In this document: piece by piece, positions 43,342 through 51,811 of the stretch
How positions within the stretch are numbered: position 1 is the first letter of the stretch
Layout of the letters: each line of letters opens with the position of its first letter
DNA from: Pseudofrankia coriaricola
GTDB taxonomy: Bacteria; Actinomycetota; Actinomycetes; Frankiales; Frankiaceae
Direction: 5' to 3'
DNA length: 64,000 bases
Assembly: GCF_001854805.1 (NCBI RefSeq)
Contig: NZ_MBLO01000234.1
Location: 108,231-172,230 of the forward strand
Notes under the pieces: generated by a model
Databases searched by the model: none
What the model saw: only the letters and a program-made list of their open reading frames with translations
Told to the model about the DNA's origin: nothing
Position numbers and translations under genes: made by a program

Positions 43342-43791
43342 TCACCGGTGCTTGTACGGTGACCAGTGATCTTGGTCGGCCGGCAGCAGGAGGAACGGCT
43401 CCGGTTTGCCCAGCGGGACGATGGCGCGGTAGTGGCGATGATCGAGGGTGAACAGCGTCTTGGCGCCGTAGCGCGCGGCGAGCACGATGTTCAGACAATC
43501 GGTCGCACCGAGCTTGAGAGCCTCATAGCGCGTGTTCACTGTGACGACTGTGTCGATGTCGTGGGCGTCGCTGGCGGCCAGTTCCCAGGACCCTCGCGCG
43601 ACCTCCGACAGGAACCGGTTGGCCGCGGTCAATCCGAATCTGGTCGTGAGCAGGTAGTCGGTCTCGGCGATGACCATGTGCGAGATCAGCATCGGACGTT
43701 CGATCCGATCGACAATCGCCACGCAGTCGGCGTGTTCGGCGGCGCCCGCGTCGAGGAATGCCAGGACACCGCTGGTATCCGCGATGATCAT
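43342..43791 (-). CDS. PIN-domain ribonuclease toxin (VapC-type)
   Basis: A 149-aa PIN-domain toxin. Acidic residues expected in the active site are seen in MIIADTSGVLAFLD (Asp-5), VIAETDYLL (Glu), GATDCLNIVLA (Asp) and FTLDHRHYR (Asp). It probably cleaves RNA and is neutralised by the antitoxin encoded immediately upstream with a 4-bp overlap. Confidence 0.85.
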   Translation of the reverse strand: MIIADTSGVLAFLDAGAAEHADCVAIVDRIERPMLISHMVIAETDYLLTTRFGLTAANRFLSEVARGSWELAASDAHDIDTVVTVNTRYEALKLGATDCLNIVLAARYGAKTLFTLDHRHYRAIVPLGKPEPFLLLPADQDHWSPYKHR

Positions 43792-44057
43792 TCGCCGAAC
43801 CCGGTGAGTTCTTCGGCAGCTTGGGCTGCCCAGCCCGGGTCACCGCTGTTGACATATCCGGCGGCGGGCCGGATCCAGGTCGACCGGCGAAGCGGCACCA
43901 TCATGGCAACCGGCTCGCCGCGGTCTGTGATAACAATCCGCTCGCCCGCGCGTACCCGCCCGAGCACCTGGCTGGTGTGGTGCGAAAGATCGCGAATGCC
44001 GACAGAGTGCTCGTCGTCGTCATCATCATCGTCGAGGTCAAGAGCGGGACTGGCCAT
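43788..44057 (-). CDS. Phd/YefM-type antitoxin
   Basis: An 89-aa antitoxin. After a remarkable run of seven aspartates near the N-terminus comes the fold VGIRDLSHHTSQVLGRVRAG and IVITDRGEPVAMMVPLRR, typical of Phd/YefM DNA-binding antitoxins. The C-terminal AAEELTGFGE segment should bind the PIN toxin. It has the same gene order as the pair at 18529-19244, but the proteins are clearly different. Confidence 0.82.
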   Translation of the reverse strand: MASPALDLDDDDDDDEHSVGIRDLSHHTSQVLGRVRAGERIVITDRGEPVAMMVPLRRSTWIRPAAGYVNSGDPGWAAQAAEELTGFGE

Positions 44058-44123
44058 GTGGTAACAGTACCCCGCGTTGTGACCACGTCACGCCGTAGTC
44101 TGCGAGGCGCCTGAACCGTTCTC

Positions 44124-45233
44124 CTAGAACTGGGCCTCGAGCTCGAGGGCCATGGCCAGGGGGAGGTGGAGGTCGTAGCAGATGTTGCCGGCGAAGAAGC
44201 AGGAGCCGAGCGACAGGAATGCCGGGATCGTCAGCAGCATCAGGTGGCTGGAGGCGGGCAGCGGGCGTAGGAGGGCCCGGACCCGGCGCGGGACCGGGCC
44301 CGGCCGGGGAGTGCGCCCGGCACGATCGGCGCGCCGGGCGCGTGGGGGCCGCCGGACACTCTCGTCGCGCCGCGCGCGGCGCGACACCGTGGTCGCGGAG
44401 CGTGCCGGCTCCTCCAGCCAGTCAGGTACGGCGATGCGCAGCGCGGATGGGGCGGAGCCCAGCGACGCGTGACCGGCCGGGCACCGAGAACCAGGCGAGG
44501 CGGAGCCAGGGGATGACGGCGGGCCGGCCGCGGCGGTGACCAGGGCGGCCGTGCCGATCGCGCGGGCGACCCGCACCCGGTCGCCGACCTCGACCGCCGC
44601 CCGCTCGTCGGCCCAGCGCTCGACGCCGTACTCGACCAGCCGGGCGACCGGGCGCAGCAGCGGCTGGCCGGCGGCGGCGAGCCTTGTCGCATCGACGTAG
44701 CGATGGTGGCGGCCGCGGAGGTGGGCGCGCTCGTGCGCGAGCACCACCCCGAGCTCGTCTGGACTCAGGGCCGCGCGCATGGACTCGGTGACCACGATCC
44801 GGCCGGGTGAGCCGGGCAGCGTGAACGCGTCCGGGTGCTTGCCGGGGACCACCACGACGATGTCCCCGCCGGGAAGCGCGGCTGCCTCCACCCCGGCGGC
44901 CCGCAGGGCGGTCCGCTGCCGGCGCCACGCCCGCGCCGCCGAGACGGCGGCCACGACGGCGACGAGCGCGCACGGCCCCGACAGCCACACATCCTGGCCG
45001 GCGTCGGCCCAGGCCTCGGCGGTCCACCCACGTTTGCCGGTGTTCACCAGCGCTGTCGTCGTGTGGATGCCACCGGCGAGCAGCACCAGCGCCGTCCCGA
45101 GAGCGAGCAGGCAGGCGGAGACCGTGAAGGCGACGACGGCGATGCCCGCGGCCACCCGGTCCGCGAGCAGGCGCATCACCAGCGTGCCGAGCAGCGGGGC
45201 GACCAGTGCGCAGAGGACCAGCTCGCCGACCAT
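44124..45233 (-). CDS. M56-family membrane metallopeptidase
   Basis: A 369-aa membrane-bound zinc peptidase of the BlaR1/M56 group. Two or three N-terminal helices are followed by the zinc motif HERAH (residues 167-171) and YVDATRLAAAGQPL. The Arg-rich loop (about 260-325) and last helix (LMLLTIPAFLSLGSCFFAG) follow. It lacks the penicillin-binding sensor domain of BlaR1. The gene starts directly after the BlaI-type gene's stop (TAGATG), forming the common actinobacterial BlaI/M56 pair. Confidence 0.85.
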   Translation of the reverse strand: MVGELVLCALVAPLLGTLVMRLLADRVAAGIAVVAFTVSACLLALGTALVLLAGGIHTTTALVNTGKRGWTAEAWADAGQDVWLSGPCALVAVVAAVSAARAWRRQRTALRAAGVEAAALPGGDIVVVVPGKHPDAFTLPGSPGRIVVTESMRAALSPDELGVVLAHERAHLRGRHHRYVDATRLAAAGQPLLRPVARLVEYGVERWADERAAVEVGDRVRVARAIGTAALVTAAAGPPSSPGSASPGSRCPAGHASLGSAPSALRIAVPDWLEEPARSATTVSRRARRDESVRRPPRARRADRAGRTPRPGPVPRRVRALLRPLPASSHLMLLTIPAFLSLGSCFFAGNICYDLHLPLAMALELEAQF

Positions 45234-45914
45234 CTAGTGCCCGGCCGGTGCGCGGCCGTCGCCGGAGCCGTGCCTCCTGTCCCACGGGCCTGTCTCGCCA
45301 GCATCCTGCCCGTTGTGGGGGGCGCGCCCGGCGGCGCCGTCCGGCCCGCCCTGGCCCGGCGCGTGGCCGGTGGACGGTGGGACCGGGTCCGCGAGGCTCT
45401 CCGTGAGCAACTGGCGGATGAGCGCCTCGTCGCCGGGGGAGAGCGCGGCGACGAAGTGGGTGAGCGCCGGGCGGTGGTCGGCCTGCTCGTCGAGCAGGCG
45501 GTTCATCCGCCAGGCGACGAGGCTCGCCGCATCGGACTCCGCCAGGTAGAGGAAGGCGCGGCCGGCCCGGCGGCGGGTGACCACCCCCTTGCCATGCAGC
45601 CGGGTCAGCGTCGTGACCACGGCGCTGTACGACAGCGTGGCGCCGCTGACCAGGCGCTCGCGTACCTGGCCGGGGGAGAGCTCGCGGCGCGCGGTGTGCA
45701 GCACGTTGAGGATCTCCGCTTCCAACGAGCCCGGCGAGCGCCGCCGTATCCGGGCGGTGAGGGCCGCGTCGCCCGCTGTCTGGTCGGTCAGGACGTCACC
45801 GCCGAAGAGGTCGGCGCCGGTCACGGCCTCGTCGAGGAGGCCGCCGGCGCCCAGGCGGTCGTCACCGGTATCGTCCGCGAATCCGTCGGCATCGGGTACC
45901 ACGCCCTTGACCAT
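45234..45914 (-). CDS. BlaI/MecI-family transcriptional repressor
   Basis: A 226-aa protein. After an acidic N-terminal extension of about 60 residues comes the BlaI-type winged helix: GSLEAEILNVLHTARRELSP, VTTLTRLHGKGVVTRRRAG, then ALSPGDEALIRQLL for dimerisation. It presumably represses its own operon and is inactivated by the M56 protease. The start at ATG 45914 is tentative; no strong ribosome site is visible and in-frame starts exist upstream. Confidence 0.78.
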   Translation of the reverse strand: MVKGVVPDADGFADDTGDDRLGAGGLLDEAVTGADLFGGDVLTDQTAGDAALTARIRRRSPGSLEAEILNVLHTARRELSPGQVRERLVSGATLSYSAVVTTLTRLHGKGVVTRRRAGRAFLYLAESDAASLVAWRMNRLLDEQADHRPALTHFVAALSPGDEALIRQLLTESLADPVPPSTGHAPGQGGPDGAAGRAPHNGQDAGETGPWDRRHGSGDGRAPAGH

Positions 45915-46075
45915 ACGTTTCCGGATGCGGCCGCGGGAGGGCAGGTACGCCCGCGGCGCGCCGAGTCGCGCGGATTCTCGGCGTGTCGCCGCCAGCGGAC
46001 CGCCGGTCGCGGCCACCGTGAGGCCCTGTCGCGGCGGCGGTCGCCATCACCGCGCGGTCACGCGGCGCCGAACCG

Positions 46076-46089
46076 ACCAAGCGCTTGGT
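46076..46089. promoter_or_regulatory. KstR2-type operator (perfect)
   Basis: ACCAAGCGCTTGGT is a perfect 14-bp palindrome matching AnCAAGnnCTTGnT at all fixed positions. It ends 9 nt before a GATAAT -10-like hexamer (46098-46103) and 20 nt before the GTG start of the KstR2 gene, so autorepression is expected. Confidence 0.75.
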
Positions 46090-46109
46090 TGACGGGCGAT
46101 AATGCGGAG

Positions 46110-46952
46110 GTGGACACCTCACCGACGCGTGACCGGGCCCGGGGCCGTTCCGGCGGGCGCACGGGCGCCATTGGGGCCGCGGACGGCGCGCCCGTGGCTT
46201 CCGTGCCGACCGCCGCCGGGGCCATTCCGGGGGCGACGTCGAGGGCCGCCGCCAGCGACGCCGAGACCGAGGCCGAAGCCAAGGCCGCCGCGCCCGCCCC
46301 GGCGCGCGCGGGTCGGCAGGGCAGGGCCGCCCGCACCGCCAGGGGCGGGCGAGCGGCGGCGGCTGGCGAATCGGAACGGCGCGCGGCCATCGTCGAGATC
46401 GCCGCCGGCCTGTTCGCCGAGCGGGGCTACCGGGCGACGACGGTCCGGGAGATCGCGGACGCCGCCGGCATGCTGTCCGGCAGCCTCTACCACCACTTCG
46501 ACTCCAAGGAGTCGATCGTCGACGAGCTGCTGTCGAGCTTCCTCGATGACCTGCACGCCCAGCACGCCGCGATCGCCGCCGCGCAGGCTGGGCCGAGCGA
46601 CACGATCGCCGCGCTGGTGAAGGCCGCGTTCGTCGCGATCGCGCGGCACCGCGCGGCCGTCACGGTGTTCCAGAACGAGCGCGGCTACCTGGCGACGCTG
46701 CCACGGTTCGCCTACCTGCGCGCCTCCGAGGAGGAAAGCCAGCGGCTGTGGCTCGCGGCGCTGCGCGACGGCGTCGCCGCCGGTGAGCTGCGTGCCGAGC
46801 TCGACCCCAGGCTGACTCATCGTTTCCTGCGCGACGCGATCTGGGTGTCGGTGCACTGGTACTCCCCAGATGGGCCCCTCGGGCCGCCGGAGCTGGCTGA
46901 GCAGTTCCTCACCACCGTCTTCGACGGCATCCGCGACCACTCGGCCGGTTAG
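46110..46952 (+). CDS. kstR2: TetR-family repressor KstR2 orthologue
   Basis: A 280-aa TetR regulator. The DNA-binding part begins at about residue 90: IVEIAAGLFAERGYRATTVR, ADAAGMLSGSLYHHFDSKES, very like mycobacterial KstR2 (Rv3557c). The C-terminal ligand domain, FRFLRDAIWVSVHWY-type (RFLRDAIWVSVHWYSPDGPL), is equally similar. KstR2 senses HIP-CoA and represses C/D-ring degradation genes. The first 90 Ala/Arg-rich residues are an extension not seen in mycobacteria. GTG 46110 lies 6 nt after the -10-like GATAAT, so a leaderless transcript is likely. fadE30 and ipdF follow. Confidence 0.88.
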   Translation: MDTSPTRDRARGRSGGRTGAIGAADGAPVASVPTAAGAIPGATSRAAASDAETEAEAKAAAPAPARAGRQGRAARTARGGRAAAAGESERRAAIVEIAAGLFAERGYRATTVREIADAAGMLSGSLYHHFDSKESIVDELLSSFLDDLHAQHAAIAAAQAGPSDTIAALVKAAFVAIARHRAAVTVFQNERGYLATLPRFAYLRASEEESQRLWLAALRDGVAAGELRAELDPRLTHRFLRDAIWVSVHWYSPDGPLGPPELAEQFLTTVFDGIRDHSAG

Positions 46953-47068
46953 CGCGACCGCGGCTATCCGTGACCTGCGCTGGGTGACCGCGACCAGGCA
47001 TTCTGGAACGGACAATGGTCACCCGCGAGCCACGGACGGGACCGGGTAAAGTCGAGCCTGAGCGCGAA

Positions 47069-47082
47069 ACCAAGCGCTAGCT
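47069..47082. promoter_or_regulatory. KstR2-type operator (one mismatch)
   Basis: ACCAAGCGCTAGCT matches AnCAAGnnCTTGnT except one base, inside the larger palindrome CCAAGC-GCTA-GCTTGG. TAGCCT (47094-47099) follows as a likely -10 box, 9 nt before GTG 47108 of fadE30. Confidence 0.6.
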
Positions 47083-47107
47083 TGGGCGGCGCGCTAGCCT
47101 GTCTGCC

Positions 47108-48322
47108 GTGGTGTCGAGCGAGCTGGTGCCGAGCGGGGCGTCAGGGCCGCCGGGCGCGGCCCACGCGGAGGCGTCCGGCTTCCGCGAGGAGGTGCGCGCG
47201 TGGCTGGCCGACGCGCTGACCGGTGAGTTCGCGGGGGCTCGCGGCCTCGGTGGTCCCGGCCGTGAGCATGAGGCGTTCGAGCTGCGCCTCGGCTGGGAGC
47301 GTCATCTCGCCGCGGCCAACTGGACCTGCCTGTCGTGGCCGAAGGAGCACGGCGGACGGGGGCTGTCGGTCGCCGAGCAGGTCGTCTTCCACGAGGAGTA
47401 CGCGCGGGCGGACGCGCCGGCGCGGGTCGGGCTGATCGGCGACGGCATGGTCGGCCCGACGCTCATCGCCTTCGGTACCGAGGACCAGCGCCGCCGGCTG
47501 CTGCCGCCGATCCGTGCGGGCGAGGCGCTGTGGTGCCAGCTGTACTCCGAGCCGGGCGCCGGCTCCGACCTGGCCGCGCTGTCCACCCGCGCCCGCCGCG
47601 ACGGCGACGACTACGTCATCCACGGGCAGAAGGTCTGGTCCTCGCTCGCGCATCAGGCCGACTGGGGGTTCGCGCTGGTGCGCACCGAGCCTGGCTCCGC
47701 GCGGCACCGGGGTCTTTCCTACCTGCTGGTCCCGATGCGCCAGCCCGGCATCGACATCCGCCCGATCGTGTCGATGACCGGCACATCGGAGTTCAACGAG
47801 GTCTTCTTCGACGGCGCGCGCACGCCGGCGGCCAACCTGGTTGGAGCCGAGGGCGACGGCTGGCGGATCGGGATGGCCACGCTCGGCTTCGAGCGCGGCA
47901 CCTTCACGCTCGGCCAGCAGGTCGGCTTCAAACGCGAGCTGGAGCGGATCATCGCCCTGGCCAAGCGCAACGGAGCCTGGGAGAAACCGCACCTGCGCGA
48001 CCGCCTGGTACGTGCCTGGATCGGCGTCGAGATCATGCGCTTCACCGCGCTACGCACGCTCGCGGATGCCACCGCCGACGTTCCGCCCGGCCCGGCGTCG
48101 TCGATCGGGAAGCTCTACTGGTCGACCTGGCACCAGCGGCTGGGGGAGCTCGCGATGGACGTGCTCGGCGCCGAGGCGATGCTCGTCGAGGGCGAGCCCT
48201 ACGAGCTGCGGCCCGAGCAGTCTCTGTTCCTGTTCAGCAGAGCCGACACCGTCTACGCCGGGTCGAGCGAGATCCAGCGCAACATCATCGCCGAGAGAAC
48301 GCTGGGGCTGCCGCGTGCCTGA
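47108..48322 (+). CDS. fadE30: Acyl-CoA dehydrogenase FadE30 orthologue
   Basis: A 404-aa FAD-dependent acyl-CoA dehydrogenase. GLGGPGREHEAFELRLGWER, WPKEHGGRGLS, CQLYSEPGAGSDLAAL, FNEVFFDGARTP and YAGSSEIQRNIIAERTLGLP closely follow mycobacterial FadE30 (Rv3560c) from memory. FadE30 dehydrogenates the propionyl side chain of HIP-CoA. The start is GTG 47108 or 47111, probably on a leaderless transcript. The gene overlaps ipdF by 8 bp and sits downstream of kstR2 with a KstR2-type site in its promoter. Confidence 0.88.
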   Translation: MVSSELVPSGASGPPGAAHAEASGFREEVRAWLADALTGEFAGARGLGGPGREHEAFELRLGWERHLAAANWTCLSWPKEHGGRGLSVAEQVVFHEEYARADAPARVGLIGDGMVGPTLIAFGTEDQRRRLLPPIRAGEALWCQLYSEPGAGSDLAALSTRARRDGDDYVIHGQKVWSSLAHQADWGFALVRTEPGSARHRGLSYLLVPMRQPGIDIRPIVSMTGTSEFNEVFFDGARTPAANLVGAEGDGWRIGMATLGFERGTFTLGQQVGFKRELERIIALAKRNGAWEKPHLRDRLVRAWIGVEIMRFTALRTLADATADVPPGPASSIGKLYWSTWHQRLGELAMDVLGAEAMLVEGEPYELRPEQSLFLFSRADTVYAGSSEIQRNIIAERTLGLPRA

Positions 48323-49139
48323 CGGGAAGATCGCCGAGACCACGCCCCAGGCCGCTGGCCCCCGCGCGGCGCCGGAGCCACCGCCTGGGCGGGACCTGCT
48401 GCGAGGGAAGGTCGTCCTGGTGACCGCCGCCGCCGGCACCGGCATCGGGTTCGCCACCGCCTGGCGGGCGGCGCTGGAGGGCGCGACGGTCGTCGTCTCC
48501 GACCACCACGTCCGCCGCCTCGGCGAGGCCGCGGCGAAGCTCGGCGAGCTGGCCGGCACGCCGCCGCTGGCGGTGCCCTGCGACGTGCGCAGCGAGGAGC
48601 AGATCGGCGCCCTGTTCGACGCCGTCCACGACACCCACGGCCGGCTGGACGTGCTCGTCAACAACGCGGGCCTCGGCGGCGACGTGCCGCTGACCGAGAT
48701 GACCGACGAGCAGTGGTCGACGGTGCTCGACGTGACGCTGACCGGCACCATGCGGGCCACCCGGGCCGCCCTGCGCCGGATGCTGCCCGCCGGCGCCGGC
48801 GTGATCGTGAACAACGCCTCCGTCGTCGGCTGGCGCGCCCAGTCCGGCCAGGCGCACTACGCCGCGGCCAAGGCCGGCGTCATGGCGCTGACCCGGTGCG
48901 CCGCCATGGAGGCGGCCCCCTGTGGAGTGCGGGTGAACGCGGTCGCGCCGAGCCTCGCCATGCATCCGTTCCTCGCCAAGGTCAGCGACGAGGACTTCCT
49001 CGCCGAGCTTTCCCGCCGGGAGGCCTTCGGCCGCGCCGCCGAGCCCTGGGAGGTCGCTACCGTCATCGCCTTCCTCGCCAGCGACTACTCGACCTACATG
49101 ACCGGCGAGATCGTCTCCGTGAGCAGCCAGCACCCGTAG
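48315..49139 (+). CDS. ipdF: Short-chain dehydrogenase IpdF orthologue
   Basis: A 274-aa SDR. The cofactor motif is VTAAAGTGIGFATA (the unusual TAAAGTGIG form also seen in Rv3559c), followed by VLVNNAGLGG, NNASVVGWRA and catalytic HYAAAKAGVMALTRC. The C-terminus SVSSQHP matches the mycobacterial protein. IpdF oxidises the 5-hydroxyl group in the HIP-CoA pathway. GTG 48315 overlaps the fadE30 stop. No separate promoter is visible, so it is co-transcribed. Confidence 0.87.
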   Translation: MPDGKIAETTPQAAGPRAAPEPPPGRDLLRGKVVLVTAAAGTGIGFATAWRAALEGATVVVSDHHVRRLGEAAAKLGELAGTPPLAVPCDVRSEEQIGALFDAVHDTHGRLDVLVNNAGLGGDVPLTEMTDEQWSTVLDVTLTGTMRATRAALRRMLPAGAGVIVNNASVVGWRAQSGQAHYAAAKAGVMALTRCAAMEAAPCGVRVNAVAPSLAMHPFLAKVSDEDFLAELSRREAFGRAAEPWEVATVIAFLASDYSTYMTGEIVSVSSQHP

Positions 49140-49153
49140 CCGCCCTGCTCCGC

Positions 49154-49200
49154 CCGTCGCCTCCGTCGCCTCCGTCGCGCCCGTCGCGCCCGTCGCGCCC
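49154..49200 (+). repeat. Short 9-bp tandem repeats
   Basis: About five CCGTCGC-type 9-bp units (CCGTCGCCT and CCGTCGCGC forms) lie in the 165-bp gap after ipdF. It is a simple GC-rich minisatellite-like tract with no further visible function. Confidence 0.5.
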
Positions 49201-49304
49201 GCTGTGAGCCTTGGCCCGCTGGCGAGCCCGGGTCGTGGCCTGGCGCCACGCCCGGGGCGCGGGCGGCCGGGAGGGCCGGCACGTCGCCGTTAGCCTACGT
49301 ACCA

Positions 49305-50255
49305 ATGGTTACTCTGTGTAGTCGATGCGGTCGGCCTGGTAGGGCTGTTCGCGCCGTGGCCCTGACGCTGGTCGTGGCCGGGTGCATGTGGGCCGGGGTC
49401 GCCGGCGCGCCCGCCGCGTCGGCCCTCATAGGGGTGCCGGTTCCGGCGGCTTCCGATGCGGGGCGGCTGCCGCCGTTCGGGCCGATCGGGCTCGAACGGG
49501 TGACCATCCCGCTCGGGACGCTCGATGTTCCCGGGTTCCTGGCCACCGGGCCGCTGGTCGCCGCGCTCGACCAGGTGCCGGCTGGTCCCGGCGAGCTCTA
49601 CACGGTGGGGCGGCTGCAGGCCTACGGGATCCGGACCCTCGACGGCAGGGTGAGCATCAGGACCGCGATCGCCGAGATCGGCCACATCGGACCGATCAAC
49701 GAGCTGGCGCCGTACCTGCCGGGCCCCGGGCACCTGGTGTTCGGCGACGGCTCCTGGGAAGTGGTGCCGCCGGGCACGCCCGGCTACCTGTTCTCCCGGC
49801 CGCAGTACCGGGTCGTGGTCTTCCCCTTGTTGGGCGCTGTCGAGGTGGCCGCGCACGTGCCGGCCGCGATGGCCCCGCGGACCGCCGTGCGCGGCCTGTT
49901 CACCGGGCTGGACCCGGCCTACCTCGCGCTCATCCTGCGCGCCATGTGGCCGGCCGGCCCGCCGCGACCGGTCACCTATGCCGCGAACGATCCGTGGCTG
50001 GGCCTACTCGACCCGGGCGCCGCCGAATGGCCCGGCGCGGATGTCGGCGTCAGCCTGCTGGACGTCGTCGGCCCGGCCCTGGGGCCGATCTTCACACCGA
50101 TGCTGAGCTCGCTGACCGGCGGCGCGGGCGCGCCGGCGATCGGCCCCGCGCTGCTCGACAAGCTCGCGCCGTTGTCGAGCCAGCTCGGGCCGCTGCTGGA
50201 CAAGGCCATGCCCCTGCTGACTGGACTGGGCAAGTCAGGCGGTGTCGCGGGATGA
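49305..50255 (+). CDS. Secreted protein of unknown function
   Basis: A 316-aa exported protein that I do not recognise. An Arg-containing N-terminus precedes a hydrophobic core (ALTLVVAGCMWAGVAGA) and a cleavage-like APAASA, so a Sec signal peptide near residue 38 is likely. The mature part is Pro/Gly/Leu-rich with few charges (for example LVAALDQVPAGPGELYTVG), ending in a helical LLDKLAPLSSQLGPLLDKAM region. TAGCCT at 49291 is 8 nt before the ATG, again suggesting a leaderless transcript. Confidence 0.6.
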   Translation: MVTLCSRCGRPGRAVRAVALTLVVAGCMWAGVAGAPAASALIGVPVPAASDAGRLPPFGPIGLERVTIPLGTLDVPGFLATGPLVAALDQVPAGPGELYTVGRLQAYGIRTLDGRVSIRTAIAEIGHIGPINELAPYLPGPGHLVFGDGSWEVVPPGTPGYLFSRPQYRVVVFPLLGAVEVAAHVPAAMAPRTAVRGLFTGLDPAYLALILRAMWPAGPPRPVTYAANDPWLGLLDPGAAEWPGADVGVSLLDVVGPALGPIFTPMLSSLTGGAGAPAIGPALLDKLAPLSSQLGPLLDKAMPLLTGLGKSGGVAG

Positions 50256-50503
50256 CACCGCGTTGGCGACCGATTCGCGCGACTCAGCCACCGCTGGTGA
50301 CGGCGCATCGGCGCTGGCGCCAGCTCAGCCACGTCCTGGACCCTGAACCAGCCCAGCCCGGAAATACGCCTTCACCCGGATCCACCCGGGGAGGGCGCTC
50401 AGCGCCCGACGGCGGCGCCCGGCGGCGGGCGCGAAGCGTCCCGGACCTCCCAGATCGGCTCCGCAAGCTCCACCGATCCGGCAGGAACCCCGGCGGGACC
50501 GCC

Positions 50504-51730
50504 TCAGACGGTCGCGAGGTAGGCGGCTGTCTTCGCCGGGTCCATGAACCACTCGAAGAACTCCGGCGGGTTGTCGAAGCCGCTGGCGAACCGGCGGGCG
50601 ACCGCGTCCTTGGCCTGCGCGGTGCCGAGGATCTGCAGCACGTGCTCCGGGGGCGGGCCGAGCAGCGCGTTCGTCCACGTGGTGACGTACTGGGCGTAGT
50701 CCCAGTACTTCTCGAAGGCCGCCGTCATCCACACGCGGTCGAACGGCTTGTCGCCGTGCGCGAGGATGCTGTCCAGATAGGACACGGCGCATTTCGAGGC
50801 GTTGTTCGAGCCCTGGCCGGTGATCGGGTCGTTCGCGACGACGACGTCCGCCATGCCGAGCACGATGCCGCCGTCGGGCAGCTCGCCGACCGGCCGGCGC
50901 ACCACCGGGGTGTAGCCGCCGGCGAGCGTGGCGCGCGCGTCGGTGAGCTCCACGTCCGCGCAGCGCTCGTACTCCCACGGCACGTAGGTCCGCATCAGGT
51001 CGAGCAGGCGCGCCAGGTGCTCGTCCGGGCCCGGCTGGTCGGACCAGCAGTCCAGCGGGCCGCCTGGAATCCCCTCGAAGAAGAGGATGTCGCAGTTCCC
51101 GCTGGTCGTGTAACCCGGGATCATGAAGAGCTCGCCGACGCCGGGCACGATATTGAACCGGACGCCCGGGTGGTCGGGATGCTCGGGGCGCGGGGCGAGG
51201 CCGTGCACATAGGCCAGCGACAGCGCGCGCTGCGGGCTGGTGAACGGCGAGCGCTCCGGGTTGCGGTCGAACAGCTGGACCAGCTCGCCCTTTCCCGCCG
51301 CGACGACGACAAGGTCGTAGAGCGACGTGAGCGAGTTCAGGTCGGCGGTGGTGACGCCGTGGATGAGCAGCTTCCCGCCGCGCTGTTCGAAGAGCTCCGC
51401 CCAGCCCGCCATCTTCACGCGCTGGTCGATGGACTGGCCGTAGTCGTCGAGGCGGCCGAACCAGTCCAGGGCACGGCCGCCGTCCGGCGCGGCGACCGAC
51501 ACGCCGAGGCCCTCGATGCGGACGGCGTCCTTCTCCCACAGGTTCAGGCCGTGGTCACGCTCGTGCTGCAACGACGAGTGGAACATGGCCTGCGTGGACA
51601 TGACGCGGCCGCCCCGGATCTCCTCCGGCGTGCGTGCCGACATCACTGTGACGTCGTATTCACGTTCCTGGAGCATCAGTGCGAGCTGAAGCCCGGACTG
51701 GCCAGCCCCGACGACCAGCACTTTACGCAT
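50504..51730 (-). CDS. Styrene monooxygenase StyA-like FAD monooxygenase
   Basis: A 408-aa group E-type flavoprotein monooxygenase. The N-terminal FAD fingerprint is KVLVVGAGQSGLQLALML. Then come MSTQAMFHSSLQHERDHGLN, TSGNCDILFFEGIPGGPLDCW and LGMADVVVANDPITGQGSN, as in StyA/IndA. These epoxidise styrene or indole using FADH2 from a separate reductase, none of which is adjacent. AGGAGG lies 10 nt before ATG 51730, deciding this start. The gene follows the conservon GTPase gene with only palindromic copy E between them. Confidence 0.85.
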   Translation of the reverse strand: MRKVLVVGAGQSGLQLALMLQEREYDVTVMSARTPEEIRGGRVMSTQAMFHSSLQHERDHGLNLWEKDAVRIEGLGVSVAAPDGGRALDWFGRLDDYGQSIDQRVKMAGWAELFEQRGGKLLIHGVTTADLNSLTSLYDLVVVAAGKGELVQLFDRNPERSPFTSPQRALSLAYVHGLAPRPEHPDHPGVRFNIVPGVGELFMIPGYTTSGNCDILFFEGIPGGPLDCWSDQPGPDEHLARLLDLMRTYVPWEYERCADVELTDARATLAGGYTPVVRRPVGELPDGGIVLGMADVVVANDPITGQGSNNASKCAVSYLDSILAHGDKPFDRVWMTAAFEKYWDYAQYVTTWTNALLGPPPEHVLQILGTAQAKDAVARRFASGFDNPPEFFEWFMDPAKTAAYLATV

Positions 51731-51764
51731 GTGTTCGTGCCCTCCTAATGATCCTGGAGACAAC

Positions 51765-51811
51765 GGCCGCCGGGCATGCGAAGGAAGATCATTTTCGCAT
51801 GCCCATTGGCC
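51765..51811 (+). repeat. Palindromic element copy E
   Basis: A 47-bp element with perfect 11-bp arms GGGCATGCGAA / TTCGCATGCCC around GGAAGATCATT and GGCC ends. It overlaps the 3' end of the conservon GTPase gene, providing GPMGMRK and the TGA stop. Confidence 0.9.
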
